Counted from the first letter of the stretch, positions 1-8,608 are shown. The stretch: 37,812 nucleotides of DNA from Syntrophaceae bacterium CG2_30_58_14 (GCA_001873745.1 MNZQ01000159.1:1-37812); one strand, 5' to 3'. The notes: generated by a model not told the origin, from the sequence alone. Numbers and translations: made by a program.

Positions 1-150
1 TCAAGTTTATAACTGCCTGAAATCATGGATGCCCGATAAGAGCATTCGGGCATGACAAAACGTTTTGCAATTACCTCCTTTTTCCAATCGGCGGTTTGTC
101 TTCTCTTGACTCATAAAGATCGCAGGCCGCAGCTTGCAGTTTGCGGAGGT

Positions 151-669
151 TTATTTTCCCGCCAGCTTCAGCCAGATCTTCGCCGTCATGCGGGCGTCGT
201 CGAGGGCGCGGTGATTCTGCCGGTGAAGGCCGGCGTCGGGGAAGAGGTGGAGGTAAACGGTCTCCAGGGTGTGGTCCGAAAGGCGGGGGAGGAGGCGCCG
301 GCTTAGCTCCAGCGTGCAGACGTGCGGATGAGGAAGGCCCAGCCCCAGCCGGGCAAACTCGTGGCGGAGAAAGCGGACGTCGAAGGCGGCGTTGTGGGCG
401 ATCAGGACGCTGTCGCGAATGAACTTGTAAAACAGGGGAAGGACTTGCTCCGGCGTCGGCTGCCCGGCGAGCATCTCGTCGGTGATCCCATGGATCGCCT
501 GAACGGCGTAGGGGACCGGCACGCCAGCGTCGATCAGCGAGGTAAACTCCCCGACGACGGTCCCCTCCTCGATGGCGACCGCGCCGATCTCGATCACCCG
601 GTGTCCTTGCCGGGGCGAAAGCCCCGTCGTTTCGACGTCCACGACCACGTGGCGGTTAAACAAGCTCAT
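151..669 (-). CDS. DnaQ-family 3'-5' exonuclease (DNA polymerase III epsilon-like)
   Basis: 172 aa ORF with VVDVETTGLSP (ExoI), IAHNAAFDVRFL (ExoII) and HRALDDARMTAKIW (ExoIII) motifs. Confidence 0.9.
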   Translation of the reverse strand: MSLFNRHVVVDVETTGLSPRQGHRVIEIGAVAIEEGTVVGEFTSLIDAGVPVPYAVQAIHGITDEMLAGQPTPEQVLPLFYKFIRDSVLIAHNAAFDVRFLRHEFARLGLGLPHPHVCTLELSRRLLPRLSDHTLETVYLHLFPDAGLHRQNHRALDDARMTAKIWLKLAGK

Positions 670-797
670 GATTTAAGACTTCTGAAATTCTATTCTGGCT
701 CAGCGGCATTGAATATGGATCCATCCCTTCTGCCCTCCCACTCCCCAGCGGGTCGAAAGAGGATTTGAAAATCGGGATGATCTCCCCGGAAACCGCT

Positions 798-1076
798 TCA
801 CCGCGGGGCGCCCCCCGGTGAAGAAGGGACAGCGGGCAACACCATGGTTTGTCTGACGAATGTCGCAACGTCCTCCGTGAGGAGCGTGAGGCCGAGATGC
901 CGGGTCATGTCGAGAAGGGTGTCGAGATGGTCGATATGGACGCCCAGGGTGATGTCGATGTCCCGCGTGAGCCGGGGTTCTCCATACAACAGCACGGCCT
1001 GTCCCCCGATAATCATGTAGGGGATCCCGTATCTTTCGAGAGAAGCGCCTATTCCGGCAAGGGTTTCGTCAAACAT
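798..1076 (-). pseudogene. Truncated nucleotidyltransferase (AbiEii/MNT-like) remnant
   Basis: From the internal ATG at 1076: MFDETLAGIGASLERYGIPYMIIGGQAVLLYGEPRLTRDIDITLG (NTase GGxA...RxTxDID motif). The ORF ends after 92 aa with unrelated ...SSPGGAPR, whereas the family is usually longer. Confidence 0.6.
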
Positions 1077-1324
1077 GCATTGAGAATTCCGGCCACCCGG
1101 ATGTCCACATCGATGCCTTCCAGCGGGTCCGCGGGGGGAAACACCCCGAGCAGGACCGCCTCCCGCCACATGCCGGTAAAAAGTCTCAGAGACTGTTCAT
1201 AGGGCAGGGGGCCTTGGACGCGGAGGAAATCATCTTCAAATTTTCCGAGGATTTCCGGATGATTGATCATGGCTAACCTATAACAGAAATCTGCCGAAAT
1301 GTCATGGGTATTCCGCTGGGTCAT
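1049..1324 (-). CDS. Conserved hypothetical protein, overlaps the NTase start (probably its operon partner)
   Basis: 91 aa from ATG at 1324 (MTQRNTHDISADFCYRL...VAGILNACLTKPLPE); overlaps the NTase start by 28 nt. The longer ORF start (1507) lies antisense/out of frame in the downstream part of the ADP-forming ligase gene. Confidence 0.6.
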   Translation of the reverse strand: MTQRNTHDISADFCYRLAMINHPEILGKFEDDFLRVQGPLPYEQSLRLFTGMWREAVLLGVFPPADPLEGIDVDIRVAGILNACLTKPLPE

Positions 1325-1361
1325 GAAAAACGAGAGGCGTTCTTCATGACCCAGCGGAAGG

Positions 1362-3509
1362 TCATGCCTGGAGGACAAACAGCGCGTCGGCGACGACGGG
1401 CTTGGAGCCCGCGATGATGATCGGGTTAAGGTCGATCTCGGCGATTTCGGGGTGGAGGAGGGCGATCGCGCCCACCGCCTGGAGGATCCCGGCGATGGCC
1501 GGGCCATCCACGGCGGGAAGGCCGCGGAACTCGCCCAAAAGCGCCTTCGCCCGAATGTCGGTCAGCATCTCCTCCGCCTCGACGGCGCTGAGGGGCGCGG
1601 CGCGGAAGGCGGTATCCTTCAGCGCCTCGGTGAAGACGCCGCCCAAGCCGAACAGGACGCAGGGGCCGAAGCCGGGGAAGCGGGTCATTCCGGCGACGAA
1701 TTCGCGGTTTCCCGAAACCATCTCCTGGATGAGGACGGCAATCGGCTTCCCGGCGGCCTCGCGGACCGACCGGAAGGCTTCGCGGAGGGCCTCTTCCGAC
1801 CGGATGTTCAGGGCGATGAGCCCAAGGCCGGACTTGTGCATGATCTCCCAGGCGCACGCCTTGACGGCGACGGGGAAGCCGATTCCGTTAGCAATTTTTA
1901 CCGCCTCGTCTTCGGTCCGGGCGATCTCCTCCCGGGTGACCGGAACGCCATAGGCGTCGAGGAGCTGTTTTGCCTGGTGCTCGTCAAGCGCCTTCTGACC
2001 GGCGGCGAGGGCCGTCCGGATGATCCCTACGGCTGCAGGGCTGGCCGGAGGCAGGACAGGCGTCACAATGGATTTGCGCCGGCGGATCTCAAGGCGGCGC
2101 AGCAGCGACGCCATCCCCCGCGCCGCCTTTTCCGGCGAGTCGAAGACGGGGATGTCATGGTCCATGTACAAGGAAGTGAAGTTGTCCTCCCGCCCGAAGA
2201 ATGAGGAGACCACCAGCGGGAGATCGTATTTCCGGGGCAGCTCCATAGCGGCAGGCATGTCCTTTGCCATCATTTCCAGAAAGGCTTCCCGCGAAACATC
2301 GGCGATCAGTCCGCTAACGTGGGGATAGACCATCTTCAAAAAGCCGGAATTCACCGCGCCGTGGAGGATGAGACCGTCCACCTCGCCGCTCTCCATGATG
2401 AACCCGGGGATGGTCAGGGCCAGTACCTGCGTGTCGAGGTGAAAGGTGAGATCCACCGGATTGCCGCTGGCGGCATGGGGCGGTATCAGCGGCCGGATCT
2501 TCGCCTGAAGGGCGTCGGAGAAGCGGGGGACCGTCATGCCTCCCCGATCGGCGGTATGGGCGATGGCTGTTCCCGGCCCTCCGGAGTTGGTAACGACGGC
2601 AAGCCGGTTGCCGCGCAGCGGCGGCTGGGTGGCGTGGACCCAGCCGTGGGCGTAGAGATCTTCGATCGTGTGACAGCGGATGATCCCGGCCTGCCTGAAG
2701 ATGCCCTCATAGAGTAAATCAGGGCCGGTGAGCGCCCCGGTGTGGCTTTTGCCGGCCTGGGCGCCGGAGACTGATCCGCCCACATACTGGGCCAGCACCG
2801 GCTTGTGGGGGGTGATCCGCCGGGCGGCCTCGATGAACCGCCGGCCGTCGCGGAGCCCCTCGATGTAGAGGATGATCGCCTTCGTCTGTTTGTCTTCCCC
2901 CAGGTATTCGAGGACGTCGATCATATCGATATCCGCCTCGTTTCCGCAACTGACCGCCTTGCTGAATCGGATTCCCCGCTCATTGAGGTAGGGGAGCGTT
3001 TGCGCGACGTAGGTGCCGCTCTGGGAGGCGAAGCCGAGGGCGCCTTCTCTTTTGGGAAGCTCGCCGATGGTCATGTTCAGGGCGGTTGCGGTATTCATGA
3101 CCCCCATGCAGTTGGGGCCCAGGAAGCGCATCCCGGATGCCGCGGCAATCTCCTTGAGCCGCCCTTCCCGCTCCCGCCCGACGTCGCCGGTCTCCCTGAA
3201 GCCGGCGCTGATGATGATCGCCCGCTTCGTCCCGATCTTCGCGAAATCTTCGAGTACAGGGATGACCTGGTCGGTTGGGACGACGATCAGGGCGAGGTCC
3301 GGGGTTTCGGGGAGGTCCAGCGGCGAAGCGTAGGCCCTGTGACCGAGGACGATCTTGTCGGTGGGGTGGATGGGATAGAACTTGCCTTGATAACCGTCCT
3401 TGATCAGCGAGAGGGCTTGCAGGGTTCCCATTTTCATGGGATTGTTTCCCGCGCCGGCCGTGGCGACGGATCGCGGGTGCAACAGCAGATGCAGCGGATT
3501 GTCCGGCAT
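1362..3509 (-). CDS. ADP-forming acyl-CoA (acetate-CoA) ligase, fused alpha/beta
   Basis: 715 aa; N-terminal CoA-binding domain (LLHPRSVATAGAGNNPMKMG), succinyl-CoA-synthetase-like GPNCMGVMN and SHTGALTG, C-terminal ATP-grasp (GFPVAVKACAWEIMHKSGLG...LFGLGGVFTEALKDTAFRAAPL). Confidence 0.92.
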   Translation of the reverse strand: MPDNPLHLLLHPRSVATAGAGNNPMKMGTLQALSLIKDGYQGKFYPIHPTDKIVLGHRAYASPLDLPETPDLALIVVPTDQVIPVLEDFAKIGTKRAIIISAGFRETGDVGREREGRLKEIAAASGMRFLGPNCMGVMNTATALNMTIGELPKREGALGFASQSGTYVAQTLPYLNERGIRFSKAVSCGNEADIDMIDVLEYLGEDKQTKAIILYIEGLRDGRRFIEAARRITPHKPVLAQYVGGSVSGAQAGKSHTGALTGPDLLYEGIFRQAGIIRCHTIEDLYAHGWVHATQPPLRGNRLAVVTNSGGPGTAIAHTADRGGMTVPRFSDALQAKIRPLIPPHAASGNPVDLTFHLDTQVLALTIPGFIMESGEVDGLILHGAVNSGFLKMVYPHVSGLIADVSREAFLEMMAKDMPAAMELPRKYDLPLVVSSFFGREDNFTSLYMDHDIPVFDSPEKAARGMASLLRRLEIRRRKSIVTPVLPPASPAAVGIIRTALAAGQKALDEHQAKQLLDAYGVPVTREEIARTEDEAVKIANGIGFPVAVKACAWEIMHKSGLGLIALNIRSEEALREAFRSVREAAGKPIAVLIQEMVSGNREFVAGMTRFPGFGPCVLFGLGGVFTEALKDTAFRAAPLSAVEAEEMLTDIRAKALLGEFRGLPAVDGPAIAGILQAVGAIALLHPEIAEIDLNPIIIAGSKPVVADALFVLQA

Positions 3510-3643
3510 GAGTTCCCCTTCTTGTGTAACGGATTCTTGCTGATTCCCAACAAAACAGCGGCACTATAGGCAATCCGGCGCACCGCGTCAAGGCATAATG
3601 GCAAAGGAAGGGTTTCTTTTACGGCATAGCTTTGTGATCCGGC

Positions 3644-3673
3644 GGCAGCAAGTTTCTTGACATGGTCGGATCG
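3644..3673. repeat. 30-bp short dispersed repeat, copy 1
   Basis: GGCAGCAAGTTTCTTGACATGGTCGGATCG; 27/30 identical to 8609..8638. Confidence 0.75.
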
Positions 3674-3683
3674 GGGGTGAGAA

Positions 3684-3747
3684 CAGATAACCGCCGGGAG
3701 TGCTGCCGAGGCATCGCCTGGTTCACTCTCCAGCAACCTGACTGCAA
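3684..3747 (-). repeat. Second copy of a 64-bp HD-gene fragment (direct repeat of 5827..5890)
   Basis: CAGATAACCGCCGGGAGTGCTGCCGAGGCATCGCCTGGTTCACTCTCCAGCAACCTGACTGCAA differs from 5827..5890 at 2 positions; translates to (V)RLLESEPGDASAALPAVIC. Confidence 0.9.
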
Positions 3748-3754
3748 GCTGAAT

Positions 3755-5599
3755 TTAAGATTTATCTGCATCGCTGCTAACCTGCCTGCGGAATTTTGAT
3801 ACCTCATGCGCCACTTTTCCGAGACCCAATTCGTTCAACTTTTCCACCGTAGGCATCCCGTTTTTATCATAACCCATAAAGTCATAATACTCATCCAGGA
3901 GGCTGTCCATCTTCCTGATGACCTGCCCTGTAGAAGGCCCGGCATTCTTCAGGGGCTCTTTGAACATCCTCTCCGGAAGCGTATCGTCCTTTCTGCTGAA
4001 CCCTTCCCGGACATTAAAGCATCTTTCTAAGCAGACAATCCTCTCGCCAAACTTGTTGATGTTTTTGGCCTCTGCCAGATCGCTTCGGCCCGTAGCGCTC
4101 ACAAAGAGGTCGCAGATCAGTTGCGGAGTAATATTGGTGTCGGCAAAATTGCAGAGGATACCCGTTTCCTCCACCGCCTTTTTTATCTGGTTCCATCCCG
4201 CCACGTCACCCTTGCCTTCATCGGCAAAACGGTCTATTTCTCTCGGTTGCATGAAGCCGGATATCTCCTGGCGGGCATAGCCGTACATGTGGCTGCCGCC
4301 GATGTTCGAGGTGGCATAACCAAGACCGTGAGCCTTGGCCGCCCGCGGGTCGTATCCGGGAAGTTCCAGCCCTTTTGCGGTCATGGCATAATATTCCGCG
4401 CCTTTCCCGATCAGTTGACCGGCCTTTCTTGTCCCTTCAGCCAGGATGTTGCCGATGCCTTCTCTCTTAGCTACTTTTTCGATGAGTTTAAAGAGCGCCT
4501 CATGGTCGCCCCACTCCGGCTTCATACCATCCAATTCCTGCGCGCTCAAAATGCCCTTTTCGTAAAGCTCCATCACAAATCCAGCCACCACGCCCATGCT
4601 GATCGTGTCCAACCCCAGGCGATCACAGAGGGCGTCGGCCGCGATAATCGCCCCGGCGTCCGTGTTGGCGATTTCTCCGCCGAAGGAGAAGATCGTTTCG
4701 TACTCCGGCCCTTCACTTTCCGCCCCCTTATAAGGTCCTTCCGCGGCCTTGAAGACATTGCCGCAACGGGTCGAACAGGCATAACAGCCGTAGTCGGCTG
4801 TTTTCAATTTCTGGAACGCCTCGCCATCGATCTTCTCCACACCCGGCAGGCAACCTTCCTGGAAATTCTTCACCGGAAAAATCCCCATCTCATGCATCTT
4901 CGAGGTCATGAAGGTTGTGCCGTAGGTGGTCATTTTCTTCCGCCGGACATGGGTTTTGAGGATCTTGTTGTGATCCTTGACCAGCTTCAGGAAGGCTTCC
5001 CGGTCGTGGAGTGCAGGCGTATTCGCACCGGTTGTGTGAATTACGAGGGCCTTCAAATTTTTGGCCCCCATGACCGCGCCGACGCCGCCCCGGGCCGCCG
5101 CCCTTTTCTCATGGATGATAGCGGCAAATTTTACGAGATTCTCGCCCGCCGGTCCGATGCAGGCAATATGGGTATGGGTTTTGCCATATTTGTCCCGGAT
5201 TTTATCCTGGGTGGCAAAGGTATCGAGACCCCACAGGCAGTCAGCATCAAGGAACTGAACACCCTCACGGCTCAGATATACGAAGGTGGGCTTGTCCGCC
5301 TGGCCGTGGACAGCAATAAAGTCGTACCCGCCATTCTTGATGGCGGCCCCGAATTTTCCTCCTCCCACCGATCGGATATAAGCGCCGGTAAGGGGGCTCT
5401 TGGTGGCTACGATCCATCTCGAAAACCCGGGGGCGCTGGTTCCGGCAAGGATTCCCGGGAGAAACAGGAGAATATTATCGGGGCCAAGGGGGTCCGTATG
5501 GGGCGCCAGATGTTTACCCTGCTGCCATTCTCGGAAATATACTTTCCCATCAGGTGGGCCACATGATGGGAGCCCATATGACTCAGGCGGAAATGCCAC
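3755..5599 (-). CDS. Aldehyde:ferredoxin oxidoreductase family (tungstopterin) protein with an abnormal N-terminus
   Basis: 614 aa; PLGPDNILLFLPGILAGTSAPG, GPAGENLVKFAAI, GGVGAVMGAKNLKALV, CYACSTRCG (CxxCxxxC) and GLELPGYDPRAAKAHGLGYATSNIG. The first ~30 residues do not match the usual AOR start (GGRGLG segment absent). Confidence 0.85.
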   Translation of the reverse strand: MAFPPESYGLPSCGPPDGKVYFREWQQGKHLAPHTDPLGPDNILLFLPGILAGTSAPGFSRWIVATKSPLTGAYIRSVGGGKFGAAIKNGGYDFIAVHGQADKPTFVYLSREGVQFLDADCLWGLDTFATQDKIRDKYGKTHTHIACIGPAGENLVKFAAIIHEKRAAARGGVGAVMGAKNLKALVIHTTGANTPALHDREAFLKLVKDHNKILKTHVRRKKMTTYGTTFMTSKMHEMGIFPVKNFQEGCLPGVEKIDGEAFQKLKTADYGCYACSTRCGNVFKAAEGPYKGAESEGPEYETIFSFGGEIANTDAGAIIAADALCDRLGLDTISMGVVAGFVMELYEKGILSAQELDGMKPEWGDHEALFKLIEKVAKREGIGNILAEGTRKAGQLIGKGAEYYAMTAKGLELPGYDPRAAKAHGLGYATSNIGGSHMYGYARQEISGFMQPREIDRFADEGKGDVAGWNQIKKAVEETGILCNFADTNITPQLICDLFVSATGRSDLAEAKNINKFGERIVCLERCFNVREGFSRKDDTLPERMFKEPLKNAGPSTGQVIRKMDSLLDEYYDFMGYDKNGMPTVEKLNELGLGKVAHEVSKFRRQVSSDADKS

Positions 5600-5706
5600 C
5601 CCCGGTTTATCATCAGGGGCACTAAATAACCCAGACCTTCGAGGTCGTAATCAAGCCCCCACATGGTGGCGAGATAGAGGAAGAGCGTCCGGACCTTGTC
5701 GTTTAA
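5520..5706 (-). pseudogene. Fragment of an NAD(P)/FAD-dependent oxidoreductase (phytoene desaturase/CrtI-like)
   Basis: Reading frame DLNDKVRTLFLYLATMWGLDYDLEGLGYLVPLMINRGWHFRLSHMGSHHVAHLMGKYISENG is interior CrtI-like sequence with no start, N-terminal Rossmann domain or C-terminus. It lies between the HD fragment and the AOR. Edges are approximate. Confidence 0.55.
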
Positions 5707-5981
5707 ATCTCCTGCGCCAGTTTTACACCTTCAATCTCATGCAAGCGAGTCAGCTTCGGGTCGGCTGTGGGCCCGAAGGCCTTCAAATGCAGTTCCTCCG
5801 GCACCTTGATCCAGCCTACGTCATGGCAGATAACCGCCGGGATTGCTACCGAGGCATCGCCTGGTTCACTCTCCAGCAACCTGACTGCAAAACGATAAAC
5901 GATCTCCGTATGAATATCGTTTCTACGAATATTCAGGTAGGGTTTGGCCAGTTGAAAAATATGGCGGTACTCAGCGTACAT
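5703..5981 (-). pseudogene. Truncated HD-domain (HDIG-type) phosphohydrolase
   Basis: 92 aa: IHTEIVYRFAVRLLESEPGDASVAIPAVICHDVGWIKVPEE...RLHEIEGVKLAQEI*. Carries the first H..HD part of the domain, then stops at the junction with the CrtI-like frame. Confidence 0.65.
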
Positions 5982-5992
5982 TTTTTCTCTCT

Positions 5993-6178
5993 TTACACGA
6001 GCGATATCGCATCGGATATGTTGAGTTCCAGCATCTTCGTGCTCGCGAGGAGCCGAACAAGATTCTTATTTACGGCCTCGATATCTCCCCCCAACTCCTG
6101 GAGTTCTTCTGCGGCTTTCCTTATCTCTTTGATCTTGGCATCCATTTTTTGGATGTTATACCCGGTTGTCATGGTCAA
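5993..6178 (-). CDS. Small hypothetical protein (61 aa, predicted helical)
   Basis: Compact ORF MTMTTGYNIQKMDAKIKEIRKAAEELQELGGDIEAVNKNLVRLLASTKMLELNISDAISLV directly downstream of the PaaK-like gene; upstream GAGGAGC-like RBS. Confidence 0.65.
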   Translation of the reverse strand: MTMTTGYNIQKMDAKIKEIRKAAEELQELGGDIEAVNKNLVRLLASTKMLELNISDAISLV

Positions 6179-6200
6179 TGCTCCTCATTATGCTGACTTA

Positions 6201-7529
6201 CTAATGCTCTCTCAGATCTTTGAACCTCTTCGCCTTCAAGGCGTACCTGGGCAAGCTTTCGTATGGGTGAATTTCCATTTTATAACCGAGATTCGTCTTG
6301 ACCCGGAGTTGATCTTTTAAACGCTTGAGAATATCCGGTTCCTTCTTCTCGAGTCCCGGCATGATCTCTATCTTAAGGAGGATTTCATCGATGTCGCCCT
6401 TTTTGCTTACCACAACTTCATATTCATTGCCGAGCTCGGTAATACTCCTAACCACTTCCTCAATGGCCGTCGGGGCCAGGAGTACGCCCTTGACCTTGGT
6501 AATGTCATCGGTCCTGCCGACGATACCGCCGTCGATACTCCTGAAGGTGCGGCCGCAATCGCATTCATAGTCGGCCCAACGGATCACGTCTTTCGAGTCG
6601 AAACGGATGCAGGGCTTGGCCATCCGGTCCAGGGCCGTGATAACCATCTTGCCGTTCTTTCCGGGCGTATCGATGATTTCACCGGTATCGATATCCGCTA
6701 TCTCGACGAGGAAGAAGGCCTCGTTCACGTGAAGGCCCTTCTGGAAGGTGCAACTGTAACTCCACGCGCCTATCTCCGTGGCGCCGATGTGGTCATATAC
6801 CTTCGCACCCCAGGCATCCTCGATCCTCTTCTTCGTGGTGGGGATGCTGGCGCCCGGTTCACCGGCGCAGGTGATCCTCTGGATGCCGATCGACCGGGGA
6901 TCAATCCCGATCTTTCTCGCCGTGTCGGCCATGCCGAGCACATAAGTCGGGGTAGCTCCGAAGGAGTTGCACTTGAGTTCCTGCATCTTCATGATCCGTG
7001 CCTCCGTGTCCAGCACCCCGCCCGGCACCACCTCGCAGCCGAGCTTCTCCGCTCCGTAATGACAGGCCCAGAAGGCAACAAAAATGTTGTACCCGAAGGG
7101 GATGAACATCCTGTCCGTATCGCGGTAACCCTGGGCATAAAGTATATAGGCCCAGCACTCCGCCCACCATTCCCAGTCCTGCCAAGTGTCTGCCTGATAT
7201 ACAGGGGTTCCCGTGGTGCCGCTGGTTTGCCTAAACTCCGTGACCTGACGGAGCGGAACGGCCAGCATATCGCCATAGGGGAAAGGCGGCCGGCTCTGGA
7301 CGTCTCTCAACATGCCCTTATCTGTCCGGGGGACCTTCTTGATGTCCTCATAGGTTTTGATGTCGCCCGGCTCCATGCCGGCATCCCGGTAAAGTTTCCG
7401 ATAAAACGGCGAGTTTTCGTAAGCCCAGGTGAAGATCCGCCTGAACTTCTTCACCTGAAGCTCCCGGAGTTTTTCGCGCGGCATCGTTTCCATGACGGGA
7501 TTCCAGTAAATGCTTCCATTCTTGGTCAT
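6201..7529 (-). CDS. Phenylacetate-CoA ligase family (PaaK-like) AMP-forming ligase
   Basis: From the internal ATG at 7529 with upstream GAAGG (M TKNGSIYWNPVMETMPREKLRELQVKKFRRIF); RQTSGTTGTPVYQ P-loop, ATEIGAWSYSC, RFDSKDVIRW. The annotated 501 aa start is too long. Confidence 0.9.
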   Translation of the reverse strand: MTKNGSIYWNPVMETMPREKLRELQVKKFRRIFTWAYENSPFYRKLYRDAGMEPGDIKTYEDIKKVPRTDKGMLRDVQSRPPFPYGDMLAVPLRQVTEFRQTSGTTGTPVYQADTWQDWEWWAECWAYILYAQGYRDTDRMFIPFGYNIFVAFWACHYGAEKLGCEVVPGGVLDTEARIMKMQELKCNSFGATPTYVLGMADTARKIGIDPRSIGIQRITCAGEPGASIPTTKKRIEDAWGAKVYDHIGATEIGAWSYSCTFQKGLHVNEAFFLVEIADIDTGEIIDTPGKNGKMVITALDRMAKPCIRFDSKDVIRWADYECDCGRTFRSIDGGIVGRTDDITKVKGVLLAPTAIEEVVRSITELGNEYEVVVSKKGDIDEILLKIEIMPGLEKKEPDILKRLKDQLRVKTNLGYKMEIHPYESLPRYALKAKRFKDLREH

Positions 7530-7569
7530 CACATTACCTTCATTCATTTTTTTTTCGTACACATATAAA

Positions 7570-7725
7570 GTAGATGATCTTTCCCATGCAATGCAGGAGC
7601 TCAAAGAGAAACATGTCAAACTAATCGACAACAAACCACGAAAGCTCTTCGGGAACCGATATGCCTTCATACACCATCCCAATAAGCTCAGCGGGGTGCT
7701 TACCAAACTGATTGAAGGGGAGTTC
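7570..7725 (+). pseudogene. C-terminal remnant of a VOC-fold / methylmalonyl-CoA epimerase-like protein
   Basis: VDDLSHAMQELKEKHVKLIDNKPRKLFGNRYAFIHHPNKLSGVLTKLIEGEF resembles the C-terminal half of methylmalonyl-CoA epimerases (VDDI..AL..L..KGV.LID..PR....G...AFIHP....GVL.EL.E). No N-terminal half is present. Confidence 0.6.
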
Positions 7726-7728
7726 GAT

Positions 7729-8565
7729 TCAACCTTCGGTCCAAGGTCCCAGCGGTAGATAACGAACCGCCAGCACGCCGGGTATGGCTGCGATCAAATC
7801 AACGACCTGTTGCGGCACTTGACTGTCGACGTCGACCAGCGTGTAGGCCACCTCGCCCTTGGACTTGTTGATCATGTTGTGAATATTGAGGCTGGCCTTC
7901 GCCATCACCGTCGATATCTGGCCGAGCATGTTGAGTACGTTGGCATTAGCGATGGCAAGGCGGTAATTCGACTCGCGCGGCAAAATCACCGCCGGGAAAT
8001 TCACTGCATTCAGTACGTTGCCATGCTCGAGGTAATCATGCAGTTGGTCAGCCACCATGACCGCACAATTCTCCTCCGCTTCGCCGGTCGAGGCGCCGAG
8101 ATGCGGCAAGGCAATAACCTGCGGATGGCGATTGACCTCCGGGCTGGGAAAATCGCAGACGTAGCAGCTTAGTTTCTTTACCTCCAGCGCAGCGAGCACT
8201 GCCTTCACATTGACTACCCCATCACGCGAGAAGTTGAGCAGTATGGCCTCGGGCCTCATCTGCCCTATGTTGCCGACGTTCTTGATTGCTGCATCGGCGA
8301 CCAGGCAACCGATCTTGCCCAAGCCGATTACTCCCAGAGAGTGTCCAGTCAGTTCGAATCCGGTGTAGTTTTTTTTGCCGTTCTCGACCTTCTTCTCCAT
8401 GCCGGGATCAGCCGGATCGAGTGCGGAAACAAATTCCATCGCGCCGCGCAAATTTCTGGCCGCCAGCAGCATTCCGGCAATCACCAGCTCCTTGACCGCA
8501 TTGACATTGGCCCCCGGGGCATTAAACGCCGGCACACCGCGATCGGACATCGCCTTCACGGGGGC
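7729..8565 (-). pseudogene. serA: Internally deleted D-3-phosphoglycerate dehydrogenase (serA) remnant
   Basis: RGVPAFNAPGANVNAVKELVIAGMLLAARN..., GVIGLGKIGCLVADAAIK joined directly to NVGNIGQMRPEAILLNFSRDG, then CDFPSPEV...LPHLGASTGEAEENCAVMVADQL and a C-terminal ACT domain (YTLVDVDSQ). The N-terminal ~90 aa and part of the NAD-binding domain are missing. Confidence 0.75.
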
Positions 8566-8608
8566 GTGAGTATAGGGGGGCTGTTTTTGCTTGTCAATGG
8601 ATATTTTG

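Noticed and set aside
2805-3569. 254-aa plus-strand ORF (and the 1452..2204 ORF)
   Set aside because: Antisense to the ADP-forming acyl-CoA synthetase; no family signature.
3655-3690. Promoter from TTGACA in the 30-bp repeat copy at 3644
   Set aside because: No convincing -10 box and no plus-strand gene downstream; kept only as a repeat.
4121-5566. 481-aa plus-strand ORF
   Set aside because: Exactly antisense to the AOR gene; no recognisable motifs, composition typical of shadow ORFs in GC-rich DNA.
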